DNA of 64,000 bases from the NCBI RefSeq assembly GCF_009731465.1, contig NZ_AP021887.1, positions 242,001 through 306,000 of the forward strand. Reading direction: 5' to 3'. The translations under genes were made by a program, and so were the position numbers. The DNA comes from Streptococcus sp. 116-D4 (GTDB lineage Bacteria; Bacillota; Bacilli; Lactobacillales; Streptococcaceae). Below the pieces are notes generated by a model. That model saw only the letters and a list, made by a program, of their open reading frames with translations. It ran no database searches and had not been told where the DNA came from. Shown one piece after another: positions 53,572 through 62,459 of the stretch. Position 1 is the stretch's first letter; the number at the start of each line of letters is the position of its first letter.

Positions 53572-53642
53572 AGGCGGTAGACGGATTTGAACCGACGATC
53601 AAGCTTTTGCAGAGCCGTGCCTTACCACTTGGCTATACCGCC
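53572..53642 (-). tRNA. tRNA-Cys (GCA)
   Basis: On the minus strand 71 bases fold as a tRNA. The acceptor arms GGCGGTA and TACCGCC pair fully, the T arm contains GGTTCAAATCC, the D arm has AGTGGTAAGGC, and the anticodon loop is CTGCAAA, reading GCA for cysteine. The CCA end is not encoded. It has its own promoter and terminator and is the only RNA gene found in the window. Confidence 0.93.
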
Positions 53643-53654
53643 TTAACGTTTATT

Positions 53655-53683
53655 ATTATACCTTGAAAATGATTTTCAGTCAA
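53655..53683 (-). promoter_or_regulatory. tRNA-Cys promoter
   Basis: On the minus strand TTGACT (53678-53683), a 17-base spacer and TATAAT (53655-53660), about 13 bases before the tRNA. Confidence 0.8.
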
Positions 53684-53734
53684 TAGCTTTTTCAGATTTT
53701 TTGTATCAATAAGCCTAAATATTCTGAAAATTCG

Positions 53735-53763
53735 TTTACTTTTCTTGAAATCTATGATATAAT
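53735..53763 (+). promoter_or_regulatory. amiA promoter
   Basis: TTTACT (53735-53740), a 17-base spacer and TATAAT (53758-53763), with TGA before the hexamer (extended -10). The RBS AAAGAGGAG follows. Confidence 0.75.
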
Positions 53764-53800
53764 TGATGATAACCTATACTTTATAAAGAGGAGTAAATAA

Positions 53801-55789
53801 ATGAAAAAAAGTCAAGTGCTTGCTGTAGCGGGGGCTACCTTATTAGCGTCAGGAGTTCTAGCTGCGTGTTCAAACACTAGTTCAAATAATGCTAAACTAG
53901 CAAAAGATTACCAATATGTTTATCAAACAGACCCAGAAACTTTGGATTATATCGTTAGCAATATCGATTCAACATCTTTTATCACAACAAATGCTGTAGA
54001 TGGTTTGTTGGCTAACGATAAATATGGTAATCTGGTTCCTTCTATCGCTGAATCATGGACAGTTTCAAAAGATGGTTTGACTTATACCTATAAAATCCGT
54101 CAGGATGCTAAATGGGTGACAGCAGAGGGAGAAGAATACGCTCCTGTAACTGCTAAAGACTTCGTTACTGGTTTGAAACATGCTGTAGATGGAAAATCAA
54201 AAGGACTTTCAATCGTTAGCTCTTCTATTAAGGGGTTAGAAGGCTACATCAAGGGTGAAACAAGCGATTTTTCAACCGTTGGTGTAAAAGCACTTGATGA
54301 CCAAACACTAGAATATACCTTGAACCAGCCAGAAACTTTCTGGAATGACAAGACAACTAGTGGTGTTTTGATGCCAGTTAATGAAGAGTTCTTAACTTCA
54401 AAAGGGGAAGGTTTTGGTGCCCCAACAGATGCTAACTCTATTCTTTATAACGGTCCATTTGTCTTGAAGGCTGTAACTCCAAAATCATCCATCGAGATGG
54501 CTAAAAATGACGCTTACTGGGACAAAGAAAATGTAAAAATTGAGAACGTTAAGTTCACTTTCTGGGATGGTAAGGACCAGGATGTGATTGCTAAAGGTTT
54601 TTCTGATGGTCAATATAGCAAGGCTCGTATCTTCCCTACAAGTTCTACATATGAAAAATATGCAGCTGACTTCAAAGATAACATTTACTTTAATGAACCA
54701 GGTGCGGGTGTTGCAACTGTCAGCTTGAACTATGGCCGTACAACCTATAACCACACTGCCAAAACAAGTGATGCTCAAAAGACATCTACTCAGAAAGCAT
54801 TGCTAAACAAGGAATTCCGTCAAGCCTTGAACTTTGCAGTCGATCGCAATTCTTATTCTGCTCAAACAAATGGTACTGATGGAGCTGCAGTAGCCATCCG
54901 CAATACGTTTGCACCTTATAATCTTCAAGTTGGTAAGAAAACATTTGGTGAATTGGTACAAGATAGCTTGGCTAAGACAAATTCTTCTACTTGGTCAAAC
55001 GTGTCTCTAGCGGATTCTCAAAATGGACTTTACAATGAAGAAAAAGCGAAAGAAGTCTTTGCTAAAGCTAAATCAAGCCTGCAAGCTGAAGGTGTTGAAT
55101 TTCCAATTCACTTGGATGCTTTGGTTATCCAAGAATCAACAGCGGTTGTAAACCGTGTTCAATCATTGAAACAATCAATTGAAAAAGTATTGGGTTCAGA
55201 TAATGTTGTTGTAGACTTACAACAAATGACTCAAGCAGAAGCTTTACCAATTTCATTTAGCGCTCCAACAGCTAAAGAGCAAGACTGGGATATCCATACC
55301 TTACTAGGATGGAACCCTGACTATCAAGATCCTTCTACTTTCTTGGATCAGTTCGTCCTTAAGGGAGGAAGTACTCGTCTTTACCTTGGTATTGACCAAA
55401 ATACAGATGCATCAGTAGTGGGCAAACTTGCTTTAGCTGATTATGGAAAATTACTTGATGACGCAAACAGTGAAAACCAAGATGTTCAAAAACGTTATGA
55501 AAAATACGCAGTAGCACAAGCTTGGTTGACTGACAACGCTTTGACAATTCCAGTAATGGCTTCTCCTAAAGAAACAGCCGTTTCATATGTTTCAAAAGTT
55601 CTACCATTTAGTTCTTCATATTCTGTAGCTGGCCTTAAAGGTGAAAATGCAGGATACCTGAAGTACACTGAAGTTGGTGAAAAAGCAATCACCAAAGAAG
55701 AGTATGAAAAAGCTCGTGAAAAATGGTTGAAAGAAAAGACTGAATCAAACGAGAAAGCTCAAAAAGAATTGGCAAGTCATGTGAAGTAA
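53801..55789 (+). CDS. amiA: Oligopeptide ABC transporter substrate-binding lipoprotein
   Basis: A 662-residue lipoprotein receptor of the Ami importer. The signal peptide ends at lipobox VLAAC (Cys23). The SBP_bac_5 domain contains DPETLDYIVSNIDSTSFI, SIAESWTVSKDGLTYTYKIRQ and FRQALNFAVDRNSYSAQTNG. The tail is TESNEKAQKELASHVK, which allows reading of what the IS-cut Ali gene at 25532 has lost. It binds peptides outside the membrane and passes them to AmiCD. A hairpin follows, so amiA transcript should exceed that of amiCDEF. Confidence 0.95.
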   Translation: MKKSQVLAVAGATLLASGVLAACSNTSSNNAKLAKDYQYVYQTDPETLDYIVSNIDSTSFITTNAVDGLLANDKYGNLVPSIAESWTVSKDGLTYTYKIRQDAKWVTAEGEEYAPVTAKDFVTGLKHAVDGKSKGLSIVSSSIKGLEGYIKGETSDFSTVGVKALDDQTLEYTLNQPETFWNDKTTSGVLMPVNEEFLTSKGEGFGAPTDANSILYNGPFVLKAVTPKSSIEMAKNDAYWDKENVKIENVKFTFWDGKDQDVIAKGFSDGQYSKARIFPTSSTYEKYAADFKDNIYFNEPGAGVATVSLNYGRTTYNHTAKTSDAQKTSTQKALLNKEFRQALNFAVDRNSYSAQTNGTDGAAVAIRNTFAPYNLQVGKKTFGELVQDSLAKTNSSTWSNVSLADSQNGLYNEEKAKEVFAKAKSSLQAEGVEFPIHLDALVIQESTAVVNRVQSLKQSIEKVLGSDNVVVDLQQMTQAEALPISFSAPTAKEQDWDIHTLLGWNPDYQDPSTFLDQFVLKGGSTRLYLGIDQNTDASVVGKLALADYGKLLDDANSENQDVQKRYEKYAVAQAWLTDNALTIPVMASPKETAVSYVSKVLPFSSSYSVAGLKGENAGYLKYTEVGEKAITKEEYEKAREKWLKEKTESNEKAQKELASHVK

Positions 55790-55802
55790 ATAATGTTCAA
55801 TA

Positions 55803-55834
55803 GAACTTTCTCTCCATGAGGAGAAGGTTCTTTT
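55803..55834 (+). terminator. Partial terminator between amiA and amiC
   Basis: GAACTTTCTCTCC-ATGA-GGAGAAGGTTC followed by TTTT: a stem with a small bulge. The spacing to amiC and the absence of a new promoter suggest attenuation rather than full stop. Confidence 0.7.
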
Positions 55835-55855
55835 GGGATTTTTAAAGGAAATGAT

Positions 55856-57352
55856 ATGAAAAAATATATTTTTATGCGTGTTTTACGGTCATTGGTTTCT
55901 ATCTTCTTAGTAACAACTTTGACTTACACGATTATCTATACAATGGTTCCTCGAAAATTGATTTTCAAACAGGATACCAACTATAACAAAATTGCGACAA
56001 CTGCTGATAAACGTGATAACTATGAAAATACTGTTTATGAGCGTATGGGCTATATCGAGTACTACGATACCAAAGAGTTGCAAGAAAAAGCTAGTCAGAT
56101 GGATGCTTCTGTAACCGTTGAAGCAAATGATACCAACAAGGCTATCTACGAAAAATACATCAAACAAATCGGTCATGGTTGGACCTTGGGAGAATTTACT
56201 GAAAGTGGCCAATTCTACGCTACTCGTGAAATCCCAATTTTCGAGCGTGTGTTCAAATTCTATGCAAACTTGCTTGACATTGACCATACAAACAAGATTC
56301 AAGACCCGGAAAATCCTAATTTAGAGCGTTATTTGCGATTTGAAAACGATCCGGCTATTGGATGGTCTCTAGTAGGTTCAGGGACTAAACATAAATACCT
56401 CTTGTACTTCAACAGTCAATTCCCATTTGTTCACCAAAACTTTGTCAACTTGAACTTAGGAGATTCTTACCCAACTTATGCCAATACTCCTGTTCTTCAA
56501 GTTATCACACAAGGTCAAGGACAAACCAAGACTTCAGAAGTTCAATTCCCAACTGGTAAGAAAACTTCTTCTGTAAATATTTACTCAAGAACCTACAAGT
56601 CTCCTAGTCAGGCTGATTCACGTGAAATAGCCAATTATGGGAAAGATGATCCTTATACAGCTACAGAAAGCAACTACCAATATCCTTCTATGATTGCTAG
56701 CTCTGCAGTCGTTGGATTGATTGGTTTGGTAATTTCTTATGCGATTGCTGTGCCACTTGGTTCAGCAATGGCTCGCTTCAAGAATACTTGGATTGATAGC
56801 TTTTCAACAGGGGTTTTGACCTTCTTGATGGCTCTTCCAACCATTGCCTTGGTTTACATTGTTCGTTTGATTGGATCATCAATTGGTCTTCCAGATTCAT
56901 TCCCTATTTTGGGTGCTGGAGATTGGCGTTCGTATGTTTTACCAGCAGTGATTCTTGGTTTGTTGGGTGCTCCTGGTACAGCTATTTGGATTCGTCGTTA
57001 CATGATTGACTTGCAATCACAGGACTTTGTTCGTTTTGCTCGTGCCAAAGGTTTGTCTGAAAAAGAAATTTCAAACAAACACATCTTTAAAAATGCCATG
57101 GTTCCGCTGGTTTCAGGAATTCCTGGTGCCGTTATCGGGGTTATTGGTGGTGCAACCCTTACTGAAACAGTCTTCGCCTTCCCAGGTATGGGTAAAATGT
57201 TGATTGACTCTGTAAAAGCATCTAATAACTCTATGGTCGTTGGTCTTGTCTTCATCTTTACATGTATTTCTATCTTCTCACTTCTTTTGGGAGATATTTG
57301 GATGACTATTATTGACCCACGTATTAAATTGACTGAGAAAGGAGGCAAATAA
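55856..57352 (+). CDS. amiC: Oligopeptide ABC transporter permease
   Basis: A 498-residue permease. A first membrane segment ([23 protein letters not shown]) is followed by an unusually long external region of roughly 240 residues, then five segments with the binding-protein-dependent transport signature (EEA-type loop [53 protein letters not shown]). The long loop is normal for streptococcal AmiC. RBS AAAGGAAA. It overlaps amiD by one base (TAATG). Confidence 0.95.
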   Translation: MKKYIFMRVLRSLVSIFLVTTLTYTIIYTMVPRKLIFKQDTNYNKIATTADKRDNYENTVYERMGYIEYYDTKELQEKASQMDASVTVEANDTNKAIYEKYIKQIGHGWTLGEFTESGQFYATREIPIFERVFKFYANLLDIDHTNKIQDPENPNLERYLRFENDPAIGWSLVGSGTKHKYLLYFNSQFPFVHQNFVNLNLGDSYPTYANTPVLQVITQGQGQTKTSEVQFPTGKKTSSVNIYSRTYKSPSQADSREIANYGKDDPYTATESNYQYPSMIASSAVVGLIGLVISYAIAVPLGSAMARFKNTWIDSFSTGVLTFLMALPTIALVYIVRLIGSSIGLPDSFPILGAGDWRSYVLPAVILGLLGAPGTAIWIRRYMIDLQSQDFVRFARAKGLSEKEISNKHIFKNAMVPLVSGIPGAVIGVIGGATLTETVFAFPGMGKMLIDSVKASNNSMVVGLVFIFTCISIFSLLLGDIWMTIIDPRIKLTEKGGK

Positions 57353-58278
57353 TGTCTACAATCGATAAAGAAAAATTTCAGTTTGTAAAACGTGACGATT
57401 TTGCCTCTGAAGCTATTGATGCGCCAGCTTATTCATACTGGGGTTCAGTGTTTAGACAATTTATGAAGAAGAAATCAACTGTAGTCATGTTGGGAATCTT
57501 GGTAGCTATCATTTTGATGAGTTTCATCTACCCAATGTTTTCTAAGTTTGATTTCAATGATGTCAGCAAGGTAAACGACTTTAGTGCTCGTTATATCAAG
57601 CCAAATGCTGAGCATTGGTTCGGTACAGACAGTAACGGTAAATCTCTTTTTGACGGTGTCTGGTTCGGAGCTCGTAACTCTATCCTCATTTCTGTGATTG
57701 CGACAGTAATTAACTTGGTTATCGGTGTTTTTGTCGGTGGTATTTGGGGAATTTCAAAATCAGTTGACCGCGTGATGATGGAAGTTTATAACGTCATCTC
57801 AAACATCCCATCTCTTTTGATTGTCATTGTCTTGACTTACTCAATCGGAGCTGGATTCTGGAATCTGATTTTTGCCATGAGTGTGACGACATGGATTGGG
57901 ATTGCCTTCATGATCCGTGTGCAAATCTTGCGTTATCGTGACTTGGAATACAACTTGGCGTCACGTACTCTGGGAACACCAACCTTGAAGATTGTTGCCA
58001 AAAATATCATGCCTCAATTGGTATCTGTTATTGTGACAACCATGACTCAAATGCTTCCAAGCTTTATCTCATACGAAGCCTTCTTGTCATTCTTCGGTCT
58101 TGGATTACCAATTACCGTGCCAAGTTTGGGTCGTTTGATTTCGGATTATTCACAAAACGTAACAACCAATGCTTACTTGTTCTGGATTCCATTGACAACT
58201 CTTGTCTTGGTATCCTTATCCCTTTTCGTAGTTGGTCAAAACTTAGCGGATGCTAGTGATCCACGTACACATAGATAG
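57352..58278 (+). CDS. amiD: Oligopeptide ABC transporter permease
   Basis: A 308-residue permease with six membrane segments and the conserved loop [50 protein letters not shown], contacting the ATPases. It starts in overlap with amiC (preceded by AAAGGAGG) and is followed after eight bases by amiE. With AmiC it forms the channel. Confidence 0.95.
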   Translation: MSTIDKEKFQFVKRDDFASEAIDAPAYSYWGSVFRQFMKKKSTVVMLGILVAIILMSFIYPMFSKFDFNDVSKVNDFSARYIKPNAEHWFGTDSNGKSLFDGVWFGARNSILISVIATVINLVIGVFVGGIWGISKSVDRVMMEVYNVISNIPSLLIVIVLTYSIGAGFWNLIFAMSVTTWIGIAFMIRVQILRYRDLEYNLASRTLGTPTLKIVAKNIMPQLVSVIVTTMTQMLPSFISYEAFLSFFGLGLPITVPSLGRLISDYSQNVTTNAYLFWIPLTTLVLVSLSLFVVGQNLADASDPRTHR

Positions 58279-58286
58279 GAGTAGAA

Positions 58287-59354
58287 ATGACAAAAGAAAA
58301 AAATGTAATTTTGACTGCTCGCGATATTGTCGTGGAATTTGACGTTCGTGACAAAGTATTGACAGCCATTCGCGGCGTTTCCCTTGAACTAGTTGAAGGA
58401 GAAGTATTAGCCTTGGTAGGTGAGTCAGGATCAGGAAAATCTGTTTTGACAAAGACCTTCACAGGTATGCTTGAAGAAAACGGTCGCATTGCCCAAGGTA
58501 GTATTGACTACCGTGGTCAAGATTTGACAGCTTTATCTTCTCACAAGGATTGGGAACAAATTCGTGGAGCTAAGATTGCGACTATCTTCCAAGATCCAAT
58601 GACTAGTTTGGACCCAATTAAAACAATTGGTAGTCAGATTACAGAAGTTATTGTAAAACACCAAGGAAAAACAGCTAAAGAAGCGAAAGAATTGGCCATT
58701 GACTACATGAATAAGGTTGGGATTCCAGATGCAGATAGACGTTTTGATGAATACCCATTCCAATATTCTGGAGGGATGCGTCAACGTATCGTTATTGCGA
58801 TTGCCCTTGCCTGCCGGCCTGATGTCCTGATTTGTGATGAGCCAACGACCGCCTTGGATGTAACTATTCAAGCTCAGATTATTGATTTGCTAAAATCGTT
58901 ACAAAAGGAGTATCATTTCACAACAATCTTTATTACCCACGACCTTGGTGTGGTGGCAAGTATTGCGGATAAGGTAGCGGTTATGTATGCAGGAGAAATC
59001 GTTGAGTATGGAACTATTGAGGAAGTCTTCTATGACCCTCGCCATCCATATACATGGAGTCTCTTGTCTAGCTTACCTCAGCTTGCTGATGATAAAGGGG
59101 ATCTTTACTCAATACCAGGAACACCTCCGTCACTTTATACTGACCTGAAAGGGGATGCCTTTGCCTTGCGTTCTGACTATGCAATGCAGATCGACTTCGA
59201 ACAAAAACCCCCTCAGTTCTCAGTATCAGAGACACATTGGGCTAAAACTTGGCTACTTCATGAGGATGCTCCAAAAGTAGAAAAACCAGCTGTGATTGCA
59301 AATCTCCATGATAAGATTCGTGAAAAAATGGGATTTGCCCATCTGGCTGACTAG
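58287..59354 (+). CDS. amiE: Oligopeptide ABC transporter ATP-binding protein
   Basis: A 355-residue ABC ATPase of the OppD type. Walker [13 protein letters not shown] (near residues 45-56), Q-loop [11 protein letters not shown], signature [12 protein letters not shown], Walker [14 protein letters not shown]-loop ITHDLGVVA. The C-terminal oligopeptide/dipeptide extension ([15 protein letters not shown]...) is present; I see no CxxxxC iron-sulfur set. RBS TAGGAG before the ATG. Confidence 0.95.
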   Translation: MTKEKNVILTARDIVVEFDVRDKVLTAIRGVSLELVEGEVLALVGESGSGKSVLTKTFTGMLEENGRIAQGSIDYRGQDLTALSSHKDWEQIRGAKIATIFQDPMTSLDPIKTIGSQITEVIVKHQGKTAKEAKELAIDYMNKVGIPDADRRFDEYPFQYSGGMRQRIVIAIALACRPDVLICDEPTTALDVTIQAQIIDLLKSLQKEYHFTTIFITHDLGVVASIADKVAVMYAGEIVEYGTIEEVFYDPRHPYTWSLLSSLPQLADDKGDLYSIPGTPPSLYTDLKGDAFALRSDYAMQIDFEQKPPQFSVSETHWAKTWLLHEDAPKVEKPAVIANLHDKIREKMGFAHLAD

Positions 59355-59364
59355 GAGGAAGGAA

Positions 59365-60291
59365 ATGTCTGAAAAATTAGTAGAAATCAAAGATTTGGAA
59401 ATTTCCTTCGGTGAAGGAAGTAAGAAGTTTGTCGCGGTTAAAAATGCTAACTTCTTTATCAACAAGGGAGAAACGTTCTCGCTTGTTGGTGAGTCAGGTA
59501 GTGGGAAAACAACTATTGGTCGTGCCATCATTGGTCTAAATGATACAAGTGGTGGTGATATTATTTTTGATGGTCAAAAGATTAATGGTAAGAAATCGCG
59601 TGAACAAGTTGCGGAATTGATCCGTCGAATCCAGATGATTTTCCAAGACCCTGCCGCAAGTTTGAATGAACGTGCGACTGTTAATTATATTATTTCTGAA
59701 GGTCTTTACAATCACCATTTATTTAAGGATGAAGAAGAACGTAAAGAGAAAGTTCAAAATATTATCCGTGAAGTAGGTCTTCTTGCTGAGCACTTGACTC
59801 GTTACCCTCATGAATTCTCAGGTGGTCAACGTCAACGTATCGGTATTGCCCGTGCCTTGGTCATGCAACCAGACTTTGTTATTGCGGATGAGCCTATTTC
59901 AGCTTTGGACGTTTCTGTGCGTGCCCAAGTCTTGAACTTGCTCAAAAAATTCCAAAAAGAACTTGGCTTGACCTATCTATTTATTGCCCATGACTTGTCG
60001 GTCGTTCGTTTTATTTCAGATCGTATCGCGGTTATTTACAAGGGTGTTATTGTAGAGGTTGCAGAAACAGAAGAATTGTTTAACAATCCAATTCACCCAT
60101 ATACTCAAGCCTTGCTTTCAGCGGTACCAATCCCAGATCCAATCTTGGAACGTAAGAAGGTCTTGAAGGTTTACGACCCAAGTCAACACGACTATGAGAC
60201 TGATAAGCCATCTATGGTAGAAATCCGTCCAGGTCACTATGTTTGGGCTAACCAAGCCGAATTGGCGCGTTACCAACAAGGGTTAAACTAA
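59365..60291 (+). CDS. amiF: Oligopeptide ABC transporter ATP-binding protein
   Basis: A 308-residue OppF-type ATPase. Walker [14 protein letters not shown], signature [15 protein letters not shown], Walker [14 protein letters not shown]-loop IAHDLSVVR, and the C-terminal [16 protein letters not shown] block. I chose the ATG at 59365, after AGGAGGAAGG; a longer frame starting inside amiE is rejected. It is the last gene of the operon. Confidence 0.95.
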   Translation: MSEKLVEIKDLEISFGEGSKKFVAVKNANFFINKGETFSLVGESGSGKTTIGRAIIGLNDTSGGDIIFDGQKINGKKSREQVAELIRRIQMIFQDPAASLNERATVNYIISEGLYNHHLFKDEEERKEKVQNIIREVGLLAEHLTRYPHEFSGGQRQRIGIARALVMQPDFVIADEPISALDVSVRAQVLNLLKKFQKELGLTYLFIAHDLSVVRFISDRIAVIYKGVIVEVAETEELFNNPIHPYTQALLSAVPIPDPILERKKVLKVYDPSQHDYETDKPSMVEIRPGHYVWANQAELARYQQGLN

Positions 60292-60295
60292 TAAT

Positions 60296-60345
60296 GGTTT
60301 TATAATTTCCATGTCAACTTTTTATGGGAATTATAAACCTTTTTT
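60296..60345 (+). terminator. Terminator of the ami operon
   Basis: GGTTTTATAATTTCCAT and ATGGGAATTATAAACC form a long stem (one or two mismatches) followed by TTTTTT. Confidence 0.88.
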
Positions 60346-60424
60346 GTTGGACTAATTTGAAAAACTTTGAAAGCAGCTTGAAAGAATTTTCGAAAGAAAT
60401 AGAATTCTTAGAAAATCATTGAAT

Positions 60425-60531
60425 TATAGTGAGATGAAATAAAATCTGAACAACTCGATTAGGAAAGTCAAATTAATTTCTAGAAATGATTTAGAAGTCG
60501 CGGCGTATTATTCTAGCTTCAATCTACTATA
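60425..60531. repeat. RUP-type repeat (107 bp)
   Basis: Exactly 107 bp with imperfect terminal inverted repeats TATAGTGAGATGAA and, inverted at the right end, TATAGTAGATTGAA. The ends start and finish with TA, as expected for an element mobilised by IS630-type transposase. Length, ends and location in a mitis-group genome identify it as a pneumococcal-type RUP. It lies next to a BOX element, in a region without genes. Confidence 0.8.
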
Positions 60532-60536
60532 GTCTA

Positions 60537-60687
60537 ATACTCTTCGAAAATCTCTTCAAACCACGTCAGCGTCGCCTTACCGTAGATATAGGTAACTGAC
60601 TTCGTCAGTCTTATCCACAACCTCAAAGCAGTGCTTTGAGCAATCTGCGGCTAGCTTCCTAGTTTGCTTTTTGATTTTCATTGAGTC
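60537..60687 (+). repeat. BOX element
   Basis: ATACTCTTCGAAAATCTC to CTTTTTGATTTTCATTGAGT, about 151 bp, with boxA (GTCGCCTTACCGTAG core), one B unit (CTCAAAGCAGTGCTTTGAG) and boxC. It begins five bases after the RUP. Confidence 0.93.
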
Positions 60688-60702
60688 TAATATCTATAAT
60701 GT

Positions 60703-60744
60703 AAAAAACTCTAGCTATCAGGTAGTCGATAGTTAGAGTTTTTT
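60703..60744 (-). terminator. Bidirectional terminator after mleR
   Basis: AAAAAACTCTAGCTATC and GATAGTTAGAGTTTTTT form a stem with one mismatch, directly beyond the mleR stop on the minus strand. Confidence 0.85.
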
Positions 60745-60745
60745 C

Positions 60746-61624
60746 CTATTCATATGATTTAATGAGATTAAATAAGGCTTCTGCTTCTGATGACAGTGTA
60801 GCTGATTTGAGATAAGCGTAATAAACTGTAAATGTTATCTGGTCCTCCGGTATTAGAGGAATTTTTATTAAATCATCATCTTCATCAGAAAGTGCGATAT
60901 CAGCCAGTAAACTAAGGCCAATCCCTTTCTTTAAAAGTTCTTTAATGATGACAATGTCGTCACTCTTAAAGAATATTTCTGCCTTGTTTTGATACTTTTG
61001 ATTAAGCATTTCAAAAGCTTTCAGGTGAACAAAGTGTTCGTCTAAAAGTATAAAGGATTGATCTACTAAATCTTCAAAAGTGAGGGAAGGAGCAGTAGCA
61101 AGAGGATGGTTCTTTGATAAAACGACATACAGTTCTTTATGAAAGAGTTCATGTGTCTCTATTGAAGGATGATTGAGTGGTTCAATCAAGCCGAGTAGGC
61201 TTGCATCAAGGTCTCCTTTGAGGAGAAGATTTAATAACTCTACGGAGCCACCGCGGATAGGGCGTACTTTTTTTAAAAAATCGAATTTATCTTTTTCGTT
61301 TAAGGCAGCAAAGAGATACTGAATGATAATAGGAGGAAATCCTACAGTAGAGTATTGGGCCAAGGAACGATTGATTTCTTTGCGAGTAGAAATAACCTCA
61401 GGTAGGATCTTTTCTGTATGCTTTAGAAGGATTTGCCCTTGAGGAGTGAGTTTGAAGGAACGATGCGAGGGATCGTGGTGAATCAATTTGCAATTAAAAG
61501 ATTCCTCTAAGCGCTTGATGGCATAAGAAATAGATGGTTGGCTGACTTTATGTAGTTTTGCTACTTCCGTATAGGATTGAAGCTGGCAGAGGTCATAAAA
61601 ATATTGTAGATCTTTTAAATTCAT
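60746..61624 (-). CDS. mleR: LysR-family regulator MleR
   Basis: A 292-residue LysR-type regulator. The N-terminal helix-turn-helix is MNLKDLQYFYDLCQLQSYTEVAKLHKVSQPSISYAIKRLEESFNCKLIHH (residues 1-50), followed by an effector-binding core. Similarity and position near mleS identify it as the malolactic activator, responding to malate or low pH. The start at 61624 has a weak RBS (AAAGTGAG). In S. mutans mleR is next to and divergent from mleS; here an XRE gene lies between. Confidence 0.85.
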   Translation of the reverse strand: MNLKDLQYFYDLCQLQSYTEVAKLHKVSQPSISYAIKRLEESFNCKLIHHDPSHRSFKLTPQGQILLKHTEKILPEVISTRKEINRSLAQYSTVGFPPIIIQYLFAALNEKDKFDFLKKVRPIRGGSVELLNLLLKGDLDASLLGLIEPLNHPSIETHELFHKELYVVLSKNHPLATAPSLTFEDLVDQSFILLDEHFVHLKAFEMLNQKYQNKAEIFFKSDDIVIIKELLKKGIGLSLLADIALSDEDDDLIKIPLIPEDQITFTVYYAYLKSATLSSEAEALFNLIKSYE

Positions 61625-61751
61625 ATGGGCTCACTTTCATTAGTTGGAGAAGGAAAATAAGTGGAAATCACCAGATAAATACTTTTTATCCGTACACTAC
61701 AATTTGACTATACGAGTATTCACCAGTTAAAATGTAAGTGAGTCAGGGATA

Positions 61752-62102
61752 TCAAAGGTTATCTAAGATACTTTCAAAAATGACCAACATCTTTTCTCGT
61801 TTATCAATAGGGAGTTGTTTAATCTTCATGTTGATTCTTTTGAGTGAAAGATTGTCACTCTTATCAGAGGTTAATTCAAGGCTATCAAAATTGAAAAATT
61901 CCTCTGGGGTCATTTCTAGGGCATCAATCACTTTTTCAAGACTGTGAATGGTCAGATTCACATTTTGGTTTTCAAGTTGATTGATATACTTAAGTCCGAG
62001 TCCTGCTTGTTCCGAAAGTTCTTCCTGGCTCATTTTATTCTGTGTTCGAAAATATTTCACTTTTTGGGAAATATATTGTTGTAAATAGTTTTTATTCGTC
62101 AT
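61752..62102 (-). CDS. XRE-family helix-turn-helix regulator
   Basis: A 116-residue protein with an HTH_3 domain (VKYFRTQNKMSQEELSEQAGLGLKYINQLENQNVNLTIHSLEKVIDALEMTPEEFF, residues 13-70) and a charged C-terminal tail with two short helices. The start at 62102 (ATG) has no clear RBS; an in-frame TTG 15 bases upstream also lacks one. A 10-bp inverted repeat covers the start codon (62098-62129), so it may repress itself. It sits between mleR and mleS; whether it affects malolactic genes is unknown. Confidence 0.8.
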   Translation of the reverse strand: MTNKNYLQQYISQKVKYFRTQNKMSQEELSEQAGLGLKYINQLENQNVNLTIHSLEKVIDALEMTPEEFFNFDSLELTSDKSDNLSLKRINMKIKQLPIDKREKMLVIFESILDNL

Positions 62103-62129
62103 ATAAATAGAATACAAGTTTTATATGAC
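62098..62129. promoter_or_regulatory. Inverted repeat over the XRE start codon
   Basis: GTCATATAAA (62098-62107) and TTTATATGAC (62120-62129) are perfect inverted copies with 12 bases between. The left arm includes the start codon of the XRE gene. Similar AT-rich half-sites (TATATAAC, CTTATATGAT) follow up to about 62180. Confidence 0.5.
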
Positions 62130-62459
62130 AAAAAAACACCTTGAAAAATACAAAGTATTATATAACATACTTATATGATATTTATTTTAATTCGGATTAT
62201 CAATTTGTATGATTGGTTTCTTTTACTCGAAACTTTTAATAAAGAGTGATTATCGAGAGTTTGATGAGTTCAGAAATTTATAAAATAGAACAACTTAAAG
62301 TGCCATTAATAATAGTGTTTTAAGTATAAAAGAGCCTATTAGAAAATGTCTTCGTAGACTCATTATAACATATGCGTACACAATAGTATTTTTTAAACAA
62401 CAAAGTTTTCCAAACAATTCATTTAAGTGGTATAATAGAAGTAAAAAGGAGGTTGCACT
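62130..62459 (+). promoter_or_regulatory. XRE-mleS intergenic region
   Basis: No gene is seen. The mleS -10 is TATAAT at 62431-62436 with TGG upstream and no good -35, suggesting an activated promoter. ACTTAAA (62293) and TTTAAGT (62319) form an inverted repeat with the dyad expected of a LysR site for MleR. A short hairpin GTCT-TCGT-AGAC occurs near 62350. RBS AAAGGAGG lies just before mleS. Confidence 0.45.
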
